Below the pieces are notes generated by a model that was given only the letters and a program-made list of their open reading frames with translations, was not told the DNA's origin and did no database searches. Below, piece after piece: positions 8,378 through 18,611 of a stretch of 48,043 bases of DNA. Both the position numbers and the translations under genes were made by a program. Positions within the stretch are counted from its first letter, which is position 1, and every line of letters begins with the position of its first letter. This DNA comes from an uncultured Verrucomicrobiales bacterium (GTDB lineage Bacteria > Verrucomicrobiota > Verrucomicrobiia > Verrucomicrobiales > DEV007): the NCBI GenBank assembly GCA_938082635.1, contig CALLLI010000004.1, forward strand, positions 1 to 48,043, in the 5' to 3' direction.

Positions 8378-9304
8378 ATGTCTGAGCACCTACCCGATAC
8401 CAACTACCTCGACCCCAAAGTGTTGCAGAGCCTCGGCGATCTAGAACTGGTCGCGCGCGAGGTGGTTGAGGGTTTGCGTGTTGGTAGCCACCGCAGTCCG
8501 CTGCGCGGCTTCAGCACGGAGTTCGCCCACCACCGTCAGTATTCGCCGGGCGACGAGATCCGCGATATCGACTGGCGGGTCTTCGGCCGCACCGATCGCT
8601 ACTACACCAAGCTGTACGAGGCAGAAACGAACTTCGACTGCACCATCCTAGTCGATGCCAGCGCGTCGATGAACTATGGCTCGGGCAAAGTCAGCAAGTT
8701 GGAGTATGCGAAATTTCTCGCAGCATCGCTCGCGTACGTGGTGCTCAAGCAGCGCGACTCGGTCGGCTTGTCAGTGTTCGATTCGGAGGTGCGTGAGTAC
8801 TTGCCGCCGCGATCGGCAATGGGGGTGATCCTCGAGATTGACCGGCTGTTGCGCGACGTCAAACCGACGCCGAAAACCAGCATCGCCAAGCAACTGCACG
8901 ACATCGCGCTGATGATGAAGCGACGGTCGTTCGTGATCCTGATCTCGGACCTGTTCTCCGACGTCGACGATATCCGTGCCGGACTCGATCACCTCAGGCA
9001 TGACGGGCACAACGTCGTCGTGTTGCACACGCTTGACCCTTATGAGATCAATTTCCCATTCAAAGGCACTTGGCAATTTGATGGTATGGAGGGCGAAGAG
9101 CCGCTGACCACGCAGCCGGAACGCATCCGCGACGACTACCTAGCGAGCTTTGGCGAATACATGGAGGCGCTGAAGGCGGGTTGTGTGGCGAGCCATGTCG
9201 ACTACACCACGGTCGACACCTCGCGGCCGCTCGACGGCTTGCTGAGCGAGTTTTTCCACCTGCGCCAATCGACGCTCAACGGTCCGTCCGCCGCCCGACC
9301 ATGA
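8378..9304 (+). CDS. DUF58 domain protein
   Basis: This 308-residue protein has the DUF58 signature: GFSTEFAHHRQYSPGDEIRD followed by IDWRVFGRTD, then LVDASASMNYG, a MIDAS-like start of a von Willebrand A fold. No membrane segment is seen, so this member is cytosolic. DUF58 proteins travel with MoxR ATPases and are thought to be their partners in assembling or activating membrane vWA complexes. The last codon overlaps the start of the BatA-like gene (ATGA at 9301-9304), so the two are translationally coupled. Confidence 0.9.
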   Translation: MSEHLPDTNYLDPKVLQSLGDLELVAREVVEGLRVGSHRSPLRGFSTEFAHHRQYSPGDEIRDIDWRVFGRTDRYYTKLYEAETNFDCTILVDASASMNYGSGKVSKLEYAKFLAASLAYVVLKQRDSVGLSVFDSEVREYLPPRSAMGVILEIDRLLRDVKPTPKTSIAKQLHDIALMMKRRSFVILISDLFSDVDDIRAGLDHLRHDGHNVVVLHTLDPYEINFPFKGTWQFDGMEGEEPLTTQPERIRDDYLASFGEYMEALKAGCVASHVDYTTVDTSRPLDGLLSEFFHLRQSTLNGPSAARP

Positions 9305-11466
9305 GTTTTCTCAACCCGCTACTGCTGTTCGCGGCACTCGGGGTAGCGCTGCCGATCCTCGCGCACCTGCTCAACCGCAACAAGGTCAAGCGCACTGACT
9401 GGGCCGCCATGCAGTTCCTCAACCGCAGCGTTCGAATTCGTTCGCGCCAGCTGCGCCTGAAGGATTTTATTTTAATGTGTGTCCGCTGTCTCGCGATCTT
9501 GCTTCTAGCCGCGGCCTTGGCAAAGCCGTTCATGGAAAAGGCCGAACAGGTGCCGCCGGGGATCGGTGAAAGTCGCGCCGGCGTCATCATCGCGCTCGAC
9601 GCTTCTTACAGCATGGCGCACAGCGACGGTACCGCCACCCGCTTCGAGCGGGCGATCGAGAAGATCGCGACGATCACCGAAAACATCCACCCGGGCGATC
9701 CGGTAAGCCTGGTTCTTCTGGGTGCCGAGCAACAGGTGCTGGCACGCAACGTGGCCTTCGAGCCCGGGCAGTTCGATGAGCTACTTCTTGACCAACAGGT
9801 GAGCCCGGAGTCGCTCGATCTCGATGGCGTGCCGGAGACGTTGAAGGCGTTGGCCGAGTCGATGGATGCGCCGCAAAAAGAAATCTACCTGGTGACTGAC
9901 ATGCAGGCGCGAGATTGGGATGGGCAGGCCGAGTGGTTGGGCGCAGCGTTTGAAAATTTGGCCGAGAGCGCCTCGACGACCATCGTCCCAGTGCTCGGCG
10001 GCGGCGACAATTTGGCGATCACCGGGCTCGAGCTGGTCTCCGGCGTGCTGCGTGAGGACACCGTCGCCCGCTATCGCGCGACGGTTCGCAATTTTGGCAA
10101 CAACCCGGTCACCAATGTCCGAGTCGAAGGGCTGGCCGACGACATCACGGTCGACACCAAAACGATTCCCTCGATCGCGCCTGGTGCGTCCGAGACGGTT
10201 TCGTTGTTCGCCCATTTCCGCAACGCCGGCCCGGTACGCATAAGTGCTGAACTCGAGACGGATTCAGACTCGTTGGCCGAGGACAACACCCGGCGGACGG
10301 TGGCAATCATTCGCGATAAGGTTTCAGTCCTGAGCGTGGAAGGGGAGACCGATGGCTCTGGCAGCTTCATCGCGGCAGCGCTGCGCGCGCGTGGTGGGCA
10401 GTCGGGGCAGGAGAATTTTTCAGTGCAGTCGGTGCCGTGGATCGATCTGCCGAGCCAAGATCTGGCGAACTTTGATGTCGTGGTTATGCAGAACGTTCCC
10501 GACATCACACCGGAGCAGGCCAGCGCTTTTGAAAGCTACGTCCGCGCTGGCCACGGCCTGATCTGGTTCGCGGGGGACAAAGTCGACGCCGCTGCCTGGA
10601 ACAAACGTTCGGCGCTCGACGGACTGCCGTTGCTGCCGGCGGTGATCGAGGAAACCGTCAGCACTAGCGATGCGCTTGGGGTGGGCAGGCCGCTCGATCC
10701 GGCCATGCCCGATCACCCGGTGTGCCGACCACTGCGCTCCCTGCCGGAAGACCTGCTGAGCGAAACTCGCCTGCGCAAAGTCTTGCAGGTCAAGCCTGCC
10801 GCCGGCAGCTCGACCGTTCTTTCACTGGTCGGCACGGCAGCGCCGGTGCTTCTCGAACACTCGGTCGGTCGCGGCCAAGTGTTCATGTTTACCACCTCGG
10901 CGGATTCCACTTGGAACAACATGGCGGTGACCCCGGTTTTTCCGATGGTGCTCCAGCAGATGGTAACGTATCTCACCGCGCGCGAGTTCGAGACATCGCG
11001 ACTGGTGGGCGATTCGCTTTCCTTGTCCTACGTCGATCAACCTGATGCCAGCGAGGCTGTGTTCGACACGCCTTCAGGCGACACGGTTGCCGTGCCGGTA
11101 CTCGAGCATCGCAGTCATTATGTGGCAATGTTAGATCACGCGCGCGAAAGCGGATTCTACCTGGCGCGAGTCAGCCTGCAAGCGCCGGGGCTCCCGGTCG
11201 CGGTTAATGCACATACCGCAGAATCGGACGTGCGCAGTCTGGCGCCAGCCGATGCGCTGCGACGATTCGAAGGGACGGAAATCGCGGTGGCGCAATCCGA
11301 TGCGGATTTGGGCGATGCCGTGGCGCAGTCGCGCGGCGGGCGCTCGTTCTGGTTCCACTCGTTGCTGGTAGTCCTCGGGCTGCTGCTACTCGAAACTGTG
11401 ATGGCGAGCCGTTTTCCAAAAAAGCGGCCGAAGGCGAAATCGAACCCGACCACCGAGACCACCTAG
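9301..11466 (+). CDS. BatA-like membrane protein with von Willebrand A domain
   Basis: The start is taken at 9301, where ATGA overlaps the preceding stop and the protein opens with MSFLNPLLLFAALGVALPIL, the N-terminal membrane segment of the BatA domain. A longer open frame from 9181 only adds sequence overlapping DUF58. The 721-residue protein has a second membrane helix at about 58-80, then a vWA domain (IIALDASYSMAHSD, about 95-110), a long periplasmic part that includes a glutamine-amidotransferase-like segment (VVMQNVPDITPEQ), and a C-terminal helix (LLVVLGLLLLETVMA). It is probably an inner-membrane scaffold acting with MoxR and DUF58. Confidence 0.85.
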   Translation: MSFLNPLLLFAALGVALPILAHLLNRNKVKRTDWAAMQFLNRSVRIRSRQLRLKDFILMCVRCLAILLLAAALAKPFMEKAEQVPPGIGESRAGVIIALDASYSMAHSDGTATRFERAIEKIATITENIHPGDPVSLVLLGAEQQVLARNVAFEPGQFDELLLDQQVSPESLDLDGVPETLKALAESMDAPQKEIYLVTDMQARDWDGQAEWLGAAFENLAESASTTIVPVLGGGDNLAITGLELVSGVLREDTVARYRATVRNFGNNPVTNVRVEGLADDITVDTKTIPSIAPGASETVSLFAHFRNAGPVRISAELETDSDSLAEDNTRRTVAIIRDKVSVLSVEGETDGSGSFIAAALRARGGQSGQENFSVQSVPWIDLPSQDLANFDVVVMQNVPDITPEQASAFESYVRAGHGLIWFAGDKVDAAAWNKRSALDGLPLLPAVIEETVSTSDALGVGRPLDPAMPDHPVCRPLRSLPEDLLSETRLRKVLQVKPAAGSSTVLSLVGTAAPVLLEHSVGRGQVFMFTTSADSTWNNMAVTPVFPMVLQQMVTYLTAREFETSRLVGDSLSLSYVDQPDASEAVFDTPSGDTVAVPVLEHRSHYVAMLDHARESGFYLARVSLQAPGLPVAVNAHTAESDVRSLAPADALRRFEGTEIAVAQSDADLGDAVAQSRGGRSFWFHSLLVVLGLLLLETVMASRFPKKRPKAKSNPTTETT

Positions 11467-11470
11467 TTTG

Positions 11471-13855
11471 ATGCTCGCTTTCATTTTCAACGACGGACAG
11501 ATCGAACGGCTCTTTTGGGCGCGCCCGGTTTCGACGGCTGTCGTGGTCGCGGCTTTTGTCGGCGTTTTTCTACTGACCATCTTTCTCTATCGTCGTCGCC
11601 AAGGGCTGCCGATGGGGATTCACCTGATCCTGGCGTTTACCAGGTTGCTGGCGCTGTGCTTGCTCGTGGCCGTCCTGTTCGAACCGACCGCGACGGTCAA
11701 ACAGACTCACACTGAGAAACGCCGCCTGCCGATTCTGGTCGATGTTTCGCAGAGCATGTCCGTCAAAGACCAGCGCAAGCGCTCCGAGGACATCGGTGAA
11801 GCAGCGGTCGCGCTGGGGATTCTGCCGCTTACTTCGACGCCGGAAGATGTGAAGAGCAGCGCAGTCTCTCTCGATGGAAAACAGCGCGAGGCGATCGCTT
11901 CCGCCTCGCGTCTCGATCTGGCGACCAGCCTGCTCTCGAAATCGGCCGGAGAAATGCTCGGCTCGCTCGGCGAAGATCTCGACCTCAGCTACCATGCTTT
12001 CGGAGAGACTCTGCAACAGCTGGGTGACGGCAATGAATCACTGGCAGCGCTGCGGGCGGACAGTCCGGAAACCTCCATCGGTGGGGCACTCGAGTCACTG
12101 GCAAAGACCGAGCGCGGCGCACCGCTGGCTGGTGTTGTGGTGCTGACCGATGGCCTCGACACTTCGTCGCGACGTGCCGAATCGGCAGTTCGCGATCTCG
12201 GCATCCGTGGAGTTCGAGTCTTCACAGTCCCGATTGGAATCGCCGATCCCGATGATGTCTCGATCCGCAACGTCACCATGCAGGACGTTGCATTCACCGG
12301 TGACAAAGTTCCGGTCCGCATCCAGCTCCAGTCCAAAGGGTACGAGAAACGCACCGCTGACCTGACGGTGAGCCTCAATGGTCGCGGTGTGGCCCGGCAG
12401 AGCGTGATCTTCGAGGGTGGCTTGCAGTTCGAGGAAATTTTCTTCAACGTCGATGTCGCTGAGAAAGGCGCGGCGCGCATTGGGGTGGAAATTGAAGCCT
12501 TTGCTGATGAGGCAACCCCAGCAAACAACCGTGTCGATCACAGCGTCCGGGTGGTGAATGAAAAGATCAACGTCCTCTGCATCGAGGGCAGTGCCCGTTG
12601 GGAGTTTCGCTATCTGCGCGCGATGCTGAAACGCGATCCGCGCATCAACGCGACCTTTATTGCCACGCGCGCCGAGCCCGAGCTGGCGCAGAACTCGGCT
12701 GAATACATCGCGGAATTTCCGGAGGACCGTGAGGAAGCCTTCGCCTACGACCTGGTGATCCTAGGCGATGTCGAATCGTCGTTCTTTTCCACCGAAGCCT
12801 TCCAACGCTTGGAGGAACTCGTCAGGGAACGCGGTGGATCGTTGCTGATGCTCTGCGGCGCTCGCTTTGCGCCGGCCAGTTACGCCGGCACGCCGGTCGA
12901 ACGCATGCTGCCGGTCGAATTTGATCCCGATGCCGAGTGGGAGGACGTCGATGAGAGCGTCTACCCGGTGCTCACCCCTGAGGGGCGCAGCAGTCTGGTC
13001 ATGACTTTGGAAACGGATCAGGATCAAAACGATCTCGTCTGGAGCCGCGTCGCGCCGCTCGACCGCATCCCGCCGCTGCTTGCCCCACGGCCGGGCGCGA
13101 CCGTCTTGGCCGAGCTATCCGACACCCTGTCTCGCGCCGACCGCTACCCGCTGGTGGCCTGGCAACGCTACGGCACCGGAAAATGCATGATGATGGCGAG
13201 CGATCGCCTCTGGTTGCTGCGCTTCAAGACCGGCGACAAATACCACTGGCGCGTTTGGTCGCAGTGCGTGCAATTCCTCACCCTGTCGCGTCTCATGGGC
13301 GAACATAAACGGATCCGCCTGGAGACCGATCGCGCCACCTATCCGGTCGATGGCCGCGTCATGCTCTACGCGCACATGCTCGATGACGACTACGAACCAC
13401 TCACCCAAGCAGGATTTGAAATCGAAGTCAGCGCCTTGGACGCTGACGGGGCGGCCGGCGATCCGCAGCGCGTCACTTTGCGGCCAGACAAGTCGAACCC
13501 CGGACTCTACGAGGGCTATTTCTCGCCGCCGCGCGAAGGCGGCTACCGCGTCGAGTCGAACCCCACCGACCGACCGCGTTCCAACTCGACCGAATTCCGG
13601 GTCGCCGATCTCAGGCCGGAATTGGCCAACACCGATGCGCAGATCGAACACCTGCGGCGGATCGCCGAATTGTCGGGCGGAGAAAGTCTTAGCGCGCTGG
13701 AGCTTCAGAAGTTGCCAGCCCTGCTCAACCGCACAGCGCACACCACCACGGTGCGCAGCGATCGCCCATTGTGGGCCAACAGCCTGGTCGCCTTGATCTT
13801 GGTCGGGCTGCTCGGATTTGAATGGATTCTACGGAGGATATACGACCTGCGCTGA
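11471..13855 (+). CDS. Large membrane von Willebrand A / amidotransferase-like protein
   Basis: The preferred start is the ATG at 11471, five bases after the BatA-like stop; a TTG at 11468 is possible but less likely. The 794-residue protein has two N-terminal membrane helices (VVVAAFVGVFLLTIFLY and IHLILAFTRLLALCLLVAVL), then a vWA domain with the MIDAS motif DVSQSMS. A central glutamine-amidotransferase-like region follows (NVLCIEGSARWEFRYLR, LLMLCGARFAPASYAGTP), then an Ig-like periplasmic part, and a final helix (SLVALILVGLLGFEWIL). It is a standard fourth member of MoxR/BatA loci in Planctomycetota and Verrucomicrobiota. Its stop overlaps the next start by one base. Confidence 0.85.
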   Translation: MLAFIFNDGQIERLFWARPVSTAVVVAAFVGVFLLTIFLYRRRQGLPMGIHLILAFTRLLALCLLVAVLFEPTATVKQTHTEKRRLPILVDVSQSMSVKDQRKRSEDIGEAAVALGILPLTSTPEDVKSSAVSLDGKQREAIASASRLDLATSLLSKSAGEMLGSLGEDLDLSYHAFGETLQQLGDGNESLAALRADSPETSIGGALESLAKTERGAPLAGVVVLTDGLDTSSRRAESAVRDLGIRGVRVFTVPIGIADPDDVSIRNVTMQDVAFTGDKVPVRIQLQSKGYEKRTADLTVSLNGRGVARQSVIFEGGLQFEEIFFNVDVAEKGAARIGVEIEAFADEATPANNRVDHSVRVVNEKINVLCIEGSARWEFRYLRAMLKRDPRINATFIATRAEPELAQNSAEYIAEFPEDREEAFAYDLVILGDVESSFFSTEAFQRLEELVRERGGSLLMLCGARFAPASYAGTPVERMLPVEFDPDAEWEDVDESVYPVLTPEGRSSLVMTLETDQDQNDLVWSRVAPLDRIPPLLAPRPGATVLAELSDTLSRADRYPLVAWQRYGTGKCMMMASDRLWLLRFKTGDKYHWRVWSQCVQFLTLSRLMGEHKRIRLETDRATYPVDGRVMLYAHMLDDDYEPLTQAGFEIEVSALDADGAAGDPQRVTLRPDKSNPGLYEGYFSPPREGGYRVESNPTDRPRSNSTEFRVADLRPELANTDAQIEHLRRIAELSGGESLSALELQKLPALLNRTAHTTTVRSDRPLWANSLVALILVGLLGFEWILRRIYDLR

Positions 13856-16800
13856 TGAATACGATCAAACCAGCCAGACTAAAGTCCAGCCTGCGGGCCG
13901 TGCACCGGCGTGAGCAGCTGTTGAGCGTGGTGATGGGGGCGCTGGAGCTTTGCAACTGGCTCGCGATTCTGTTCCTGTTGTTTTTTGCCATCGATTGGCT
14001 CGTCCGCCTTCCGGCGATCGTACGGATGGTCATATTAGTGCCACTGATAGTGTGTCCAGTCATCAAAGCCTGGCGTGTCGGCTGGCGATTCTTCAAACCC
14101 TGGTTCAACTTTCCCGGCACCGCGCTCAAAGTGGAGGATCACTACAAGGATTTCGAGAGCCTGTTGGTGTCCGGCGTGCAGCTGTCGGCGCCGGGCGCTG
14201 CCTCCGGAACGTCTGCAGCGATGGCGGCTCAGACTGTCGAGCGCGCGAACGAGGCGGCTGACCGAATCGATGCCGATGAGGTGGTTCCATTCAACCCCGT
14301 TGGGGTTCCTGGCTTGATCGGCTGTGGTCTGCTGGCTGCCCTGTGCATCTTTGCGGTGGTCAATTTTTCCATATTTAAAACCGCGGCGACACGGCTGTTC
14401 ACACCGTGGATCGAGGCCGAGTACCCGACCCGCACCCAGATCGAGGTCGAGGATGGTGAGCGGATCGTGAAAGAGGGCGAGGGGCTTCGCCTGGTCGCCA
14501 ACATCTCCGGCGAGATTCCGGAGAGCGCCAAGATCATCCTGCGCACCGGCAAGGGCAAGCCGCGTGAACGCAAACTGGCCGTGACTGGTGGCGTCTGCGA
14601 ATACGAGGCGGAGACCGTGTTCCGCAGTTTCGACCTCCGCATCTCCGCAGGGGACGCGCTCAGTGAATGGCAGACGGTGCGCGTGATTTCCGCGCCGCGG
14701 ATCGAACGCGCAGAGGTCACGCTCGAGTATCCAAAGTACACCGAACGCCCGGTCGAGACCGTCGAGGCGCTCACGCTCACCGTGCCCGAGGGCACCACGA
14801 TCAAGTGGAAGCTATCGCTCGATCGCGCCGTGGACGCGGCGGAATTCCGTCCGGCCGACGGGGACGCAGAGCCCTTGGAGATCAGTGCGGATGGTTGCTC
14901 GGTGACGATGCAGCAGGCGGCTGCACAATCGCGCGCCTACAGTTTCGGCTGGATCGACAAGGAGCACGGCTTCACCTTTGCCAGCCCGCGCCACTACTTG
15001 CAGGTCGCGCCGGATCGGCCGCCGAGTGTCGAGTTTACTTCGCCCGATGCCAATCTGTTCGCCACCCTGGAGCGGCAGCTCGATTTCGCCTTCCGCGGTC
15101 GTGACGACCACGGCATCGGCGAGGCCTCGATCGCCTACCGCATCAACAAAACCGCAGAGGAAAAAGTGGAGCTGGCTGAGCCGAGTGCGGATGCGCAAGA
15201 GCAGGAGATCGACTGGGACTATCGTGAGGCGCTGCCCGATCTGGCGATTGGTGACACCGTCAACTTCGCGATCGAGCTGGCGGATCGTTACCCTGGGGAA
15301 GATGGTCCGCACCGGGCGCGATCGGATGCGCGGCGCGTGCAATTTTTGTCGAAGGAGGATTACCTGGCGCAGATCGAAAAGCAGAAGCGTCGACTGCTAT
15401 CGCGAATCCGCACGATCTACCGCGAGGAGCGCGGCGTGCACGAACTCATCCGCAATCTCGACCCCTCGGCGGAGATTTTTGTGCAGACCTGTCAGCTAGA
15501 AGCGGTCCGCCAGGACCTGATCCGCGAACGCCTCGGCAAAGTCCACCAGCGGATCCTTGCGCTGGTGGCAGACTTGGAGGCCAACCACGTTTCCGAGGAG
15601 GCGGAGAGCGCCGCGCTGATCAAACTGGGCGAGGATCTGCAGAAGATCGCGAAAGAAAAAGTCGCAGGTGCGGCGACTCAACTACGTGCGCTCGCTGCAG
15701 TGAGCAGAGGGAAAGATGATACGCGTAACCCGACGGCCGCGATCCAAAAGGTCAACAGCTCGGCGCGCGAGCTCGGTCTTGTCGTCCTGCAACTCGGGTT
15801 TGCCGAAGCTTCGGATGTCATGGCGCGCGAGTTGCACGCGACCGCACAGACCCAGGCTGGACTGCGTTTGAAAACCATCGTCGGTGAAGGAGGAGATGAG
15901 CTCGCCAGTGATCAGACCCGGCTCGCCAAAGAAACCGCACGCCTTCTCGCCGCCACTCCGAAAAACCAGGAGAGTACCAGCAAGGATGCGCTGATCGCAT
16001 TCAACCTGTCTCGCCTAGTCAACGAGCGGCTTCGCTCTGGTTCCGATGCCAAGATGCAGGAAGCCGCCGCGCTCATCCCGAAGGCCGAGTCGGAGAAAGC
16101 TGCCCGGCTCCAGGCGGAGGTGACCGCGAGCCTGCTCGGTGCGGAATTCCGCTTGCGACTTGGTTCGGAACACGAGGCGCTGACCAAGGCGCGCAATCTA
16201 TTTAACGACCAAGCCGCCGGGCAGAAGAAATTGCGTGAAGAGAGCGCTGGCATGAAGGCGGACGAGTTGGTTGCCGAACAGGTATCGTTCCAGCGACAAC
16301 TACAATTGCTGCTGATGCCGGCGATCCCTGCGCCGATGGCGAAGCTGTTCGACCCGACCGAGCCAAGTGCTTCGCCGGTCGATGACCTGCTCACCGCTGC
16401 CGAGAAGGCGATGCAGGAAGCTCTAACCAAGATCAAGGCCGGAGAACAAAACGCAGCAGCAAGCCATCATCAACAAGCGCAGGCCGTCTTTGAGAAATTG
16501 GCACAGATCACCAGCGAGCGGATGGAGAGTCTGACGCGGGAGGCGCGCATGAATTACGCCGTTTCCAGTTCCGGCAAACAGGGGGTGCAGCTGTTCATGC
16601 TCGAGGAGCGCCTGCTGCTTTTGCTCGAGCAGATCGAAGACGCTGCTGATGAGGAGAATACGGCGGCGATCGCTCCGCTGAACCGGGGACTTGCTGCTGA
16701 TGTGGAAGGTTTGAGTCGTAGCATCAAACTGTGGAACGCAAGCCAGGCACGGCCGAGCGATGACGACTTGCCATTACTTGATTGCCTCGGCCGGATCGCT

Positions 16801-18300
16801 GCCGCAGTGAATGCCGCCACGCCGCTGCTGAAAGAAAACAAACTGGATGAGGCTATCGAACTCCACGAAACGGCGCTCGATGGGATCGAGGAGGCCACTG
16901 CCTTGATCGAGGAGATTACGTTGACGCGCACCGCGTTTGCCGAGGCGCTGGCGACCACCACCGCGGTACTCGCCCCGAGCCCGCTGCTGGTCGAAATCGA
17001 ATCCGAACAGGGCCACCTCAGCGCGCTGAGCGAAAGAGTGAAGCCGGAAGAGCGGGGGAGTCTCGTGATTCCGCAGAAGAATTTGATCCATGCGGTGGAT
17101 TCGGTGTTGGCCTCGCTGGATCCGCTGGCGCACAAAATCGAGTCCGATACGGTGATGTTGTTTGCCAAAGAAGACATGGACGCTGCGGCGATCGGTCTCG
17201 AAGAAGACGACATCGAAGAGACGCTCGACGCGCAAGCCTACGTCATCGAGACGCTGCAGGAGCTGCGGGCGAAGATCGATCACGCCACGCCGGAGTATCG
17301 CTATGTGCTCGAGGTTACCGAATTTTTATACGAGGTCGTGCCTCAAGGCGCCCAGATCCGAACCGAGATGCGGAAAATGTTAGAGGGGGCGGAGGGCGCC
17401 CCGGATGCGGCGGCCTTGAAGACGAGAATCGAACAATTCGGCGCCCAACTGCAAAGACTCACTGGGGAGGAAAAATACGCCGCCACCGCGAGTGAGTTGG
17501 CCGAGGCGATCGGCTCGGACGCTGAGGAAGCCCTCGACGCGCTGAGTGCAGATATCGAGGAATTGCAGATGTTGATGGAGAATCTCGCCTACCTGATCAC
17601 GCCACCACCGACCGGCGCAATCATCGAGGAGCCCTCGGGCGAAGTGAAGCTGATCCACAAGGCGCTAGCGATTGCGGCGCACCACATGGACCTCGCGCGG
17701 AAGACTCAGGCCTCGAAGCCGGAGGATCTCAAAGATCTTGCTGCACAGCAGCAAAAGCTAACAACTCCATGCGCCGCACTCATCCAAAAGCCCAAGCCGC
17801 CAGCGCCACCTGAGCAGCCGGTTGAAGAAGAGTCTGCTGTTGAAGGTGAGGTCGAACCTGAACCAGAACCAGAGGTGGTCGAGGAGCCTGTACCGCCCGC
17901 CCCAGAACCCCATGCAAAGTTAGTAGCCGCTCACCGCCACCTGTACGAGGCCACGGTAAAACTGAAAGCGAGCGAGCGCGATGCCGCGATCACCAATCAG
18001 ACAGAAGCGGCTGATTCGCTGCGTTCGTTCATCATCGAATATACCTTGGCATTCGTGGACGTGCCGCCACCGCCACCGCCGTCAGACCCCGCGCCTTCCG
18101 ATGACCCGCCCGAGGATGATGGCGAGCTGCAACTCTTCTTGCCCGGCGCGCTCACCGGAGAGCGACCCAAGGGCGGCCGCCTCGAATGGCAAGTCCTAGG
18201 CAGCCGCGATCGCGCCGCCCTGAACGAAAATTTCGCACGCGAACTACCGCTAGAATACCGTGCGATCCTGAAGGATTATTACGAACGGCTAACGGAATGA
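13855..18300 (+). CDS. Giant membrane-anchored coiled-coil protein (DUF4175-like)
   Basis: The start at 13855 overlaps the preceding stop (TGATG) and yields a protein of 1481 residues. A start at 13822 would add 11 residues within the previous gene. Near the N-terminus there are membrane helices (LCNWLAILFLLFFAIDWLV, MVILVPLIVCPVI, LIGCGLLAALCIFAVV). After these comes an Ig-like region, then about 900 residues that are rich in Ala, Glu, Leu and Lys and predicted to be helical or coiled coil. Proline/glutamate tracts (EPEPEPEVVEEP, then VPPPPPPSDP) lie near the C-terminus. It resembles the DUF4175-type proteins that close MoxR/BatA operons. It is probably a periplasmic spacer or scaffold; no enzymatic motif was seen. 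Confidence 0.75.
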   Translation: MNTIKPARLKSSLRAVHRREQLLSVVMGALELCNWLAILFLLFFAIDWLVRLPAIVRMVILVPLIVCPVIKAWRVGWRFFKPWFNFPGTALKVEDHYKDFESLLVSGVQLSAPGAASGTSAAMAAQTVERANEAADRIDADEVVPFNPVGVPGLIGCGLLAALCIFAVVNFSIFKTAATRLFTPWIEAEYPTRTQIEVEDGERIVKEGEGLRLVANISGEIPESAKIILRTGKGKPRERKLAVTGGVCEYEAETVFRSFDLRISAGDALSEWQTVRVISAPRIERAEVTLEYPKYTERPVETVEALTLTVPEGTTIKWKLSLDRAVDAAEFRPADGDAEPLEISADGCSVTMQQAAAQSRAYSFGWIDKEHGFTFASPRHYLQVAPDRPPSVEFTSPDANLFATLERQLDFAFRGRDDHGIGEASIAYRINKTAEEKVELAEPSADAQEQEIDWDYREALPDLAIGDTVNFAIELADRYPGEDGPHRARSDARRVQFLSKEDYLAQIEKQKRRLLSRIRTIYREERGVHELIRNLDPSAEIFVQTCQLEAVRQDLIRERLGKVHQRILALVADLEANHVSEEAESAALIKLGEDLQKIAKEKVAGAATQLRALAAVSRGKDDTRNPTAAIQKVNSSARELGLVVLQLGFAEASDVMARELHATAQTQAGLRLKTIVGEGGDELASDQTRLAKETARLLAATPKNQESTSKDALIAFNLSRLVNERLRSGSDAKMQEAAALIPKAESEKAARLQAEVTASLLGAEFRLRLGSEHEALTKARNLFNDQAAGQKKLREESAGMKADELVAEQVSFQRQLQLLLMPAIPAPMAKLFDPTEPSASPVDDLLTAAEKAMQEALTKIKAGEQNAAASHHQQAQAVFEKLAQITSERMESLTREARMNYAVSSSGKQGVQLFMLEERLLLLLEQIEDAADEENTAAIAPLNRGLAADVEGLSRSIKLWNASQARPSDDDLPLLDCLGRIAAAVNAATPLLKENKLDEAIELHETALDGIEEATALIEEITLTRTAFAEALATTTAVLAPSPLLVEIESEQGHLSALSERVKPEERGSLVIPQKNLIHAVDSVLASLDPLAHKIESDTVMLFAKEDMDAAAIGLEEDDIEETLDAQAYVIETLQELRAKIDHATPEYRYVLEVTEFLYEVVPQGAQIRTEMRKMLEGAEGAPDAAALKTRIEQFGAQLQRLTGEEKYAATASELAEAIGSDAEEALDALSADIEELQMLMENLAYLITPPPTGAIIEEPSGEVKLIHKALAIAAHHMDLARKTQASKPEDLKDLAAQQQKLTTPCAALIQKPKPPAPPEQPVEEESAVEGEVEPEPEPEVVEEPVPPAPEPHAKLVAAHRHLYEATVKLKASERDAAITNQTEAADSLRSFIIEYTLAFVDVPPPPPPSDPAPSDDPPEDDGELQLFLPGALTGERPKGGRLEWQVLGSRDRAALNENFARELPLEYRAILKDYYERLTE

Positions 18301-18371
18301 GGAATACAATTATTTCCAAGCCCGACGGGTTCAGTTGCACCAGCCCGACTCACAACCTCATCGAGTCCAAC

Positions 18372-18550
18372 GGGCTCAATCATAACAGCCCAGGGCAGCG
18401 CCCTGGGTCATCGGCATCGAACTACTGGCAGGCTGAAGGCCTGCTTCATAGCGTCAGGAATAGGCGATGCTATGAGGCAGACCTTCGGCCTGCAATTCCT
18501 ATACCGGACATTTCCCAGGGCGTTGCCCTGGGCTATTATGAACGAACCCT
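18372..18550. repeat. Nested extended palindrome, REPIN-like element
   Basis: This gene-free stretch (18301-18611) holds two near-identical hairpins in opposite orientation: CCCAGGGCAGCGCCCTGGG at 18389-18407 and CCCAGGGCGTTGCCCTGGG at 18514-18532. Their flanks also pair (GGGCTCAATCATAACAG with the complement of CTATTATGAACGAACCC). An inner pair is GCAGGCTGAAGGCCTGC with the complement of GCAGACCTTCGGCCTGC. The whole forms a roughly 180-base imperfect palindrome centred near 18461. Such pairs of palindromes are typical of REP elements mobilised by RAYT transposases; no RAYT gene is in the window. No terminator-like T-run follows. Confidence 0.7.
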
Positions 18551-18611
18551 TTGGGCTCGCTCGACCGATCGAATCTATTCCACTGAAGACCCTCAAAGTC
18601 CAAGCCCCCTA

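Noticed and set aside
12095-12541. Long minus-strand open frame inside the vWA protein gene.
   Set aside because: High GC and biased codon use make long shadow frames; the plus-strand frame has clear vWA motifs.
13115-13741. 208-residue minus-strand open frame.
   Set aside because: It lies wholly within the 3' part of the conserved 794-residue gene and has no family features.
16554-17213. 219-residue Ser-rich minus-strand frame.
   Set aside because: Antisense of the Glu/Ala-rich coiled-coil gene; the composition is the mirror of the real codons.
18389-18532. The two CCCAGGGC hairpins as transcription terminators.
   Set aside because: No U-run follows either stem and the surroundings form a larger symmetric repeat.
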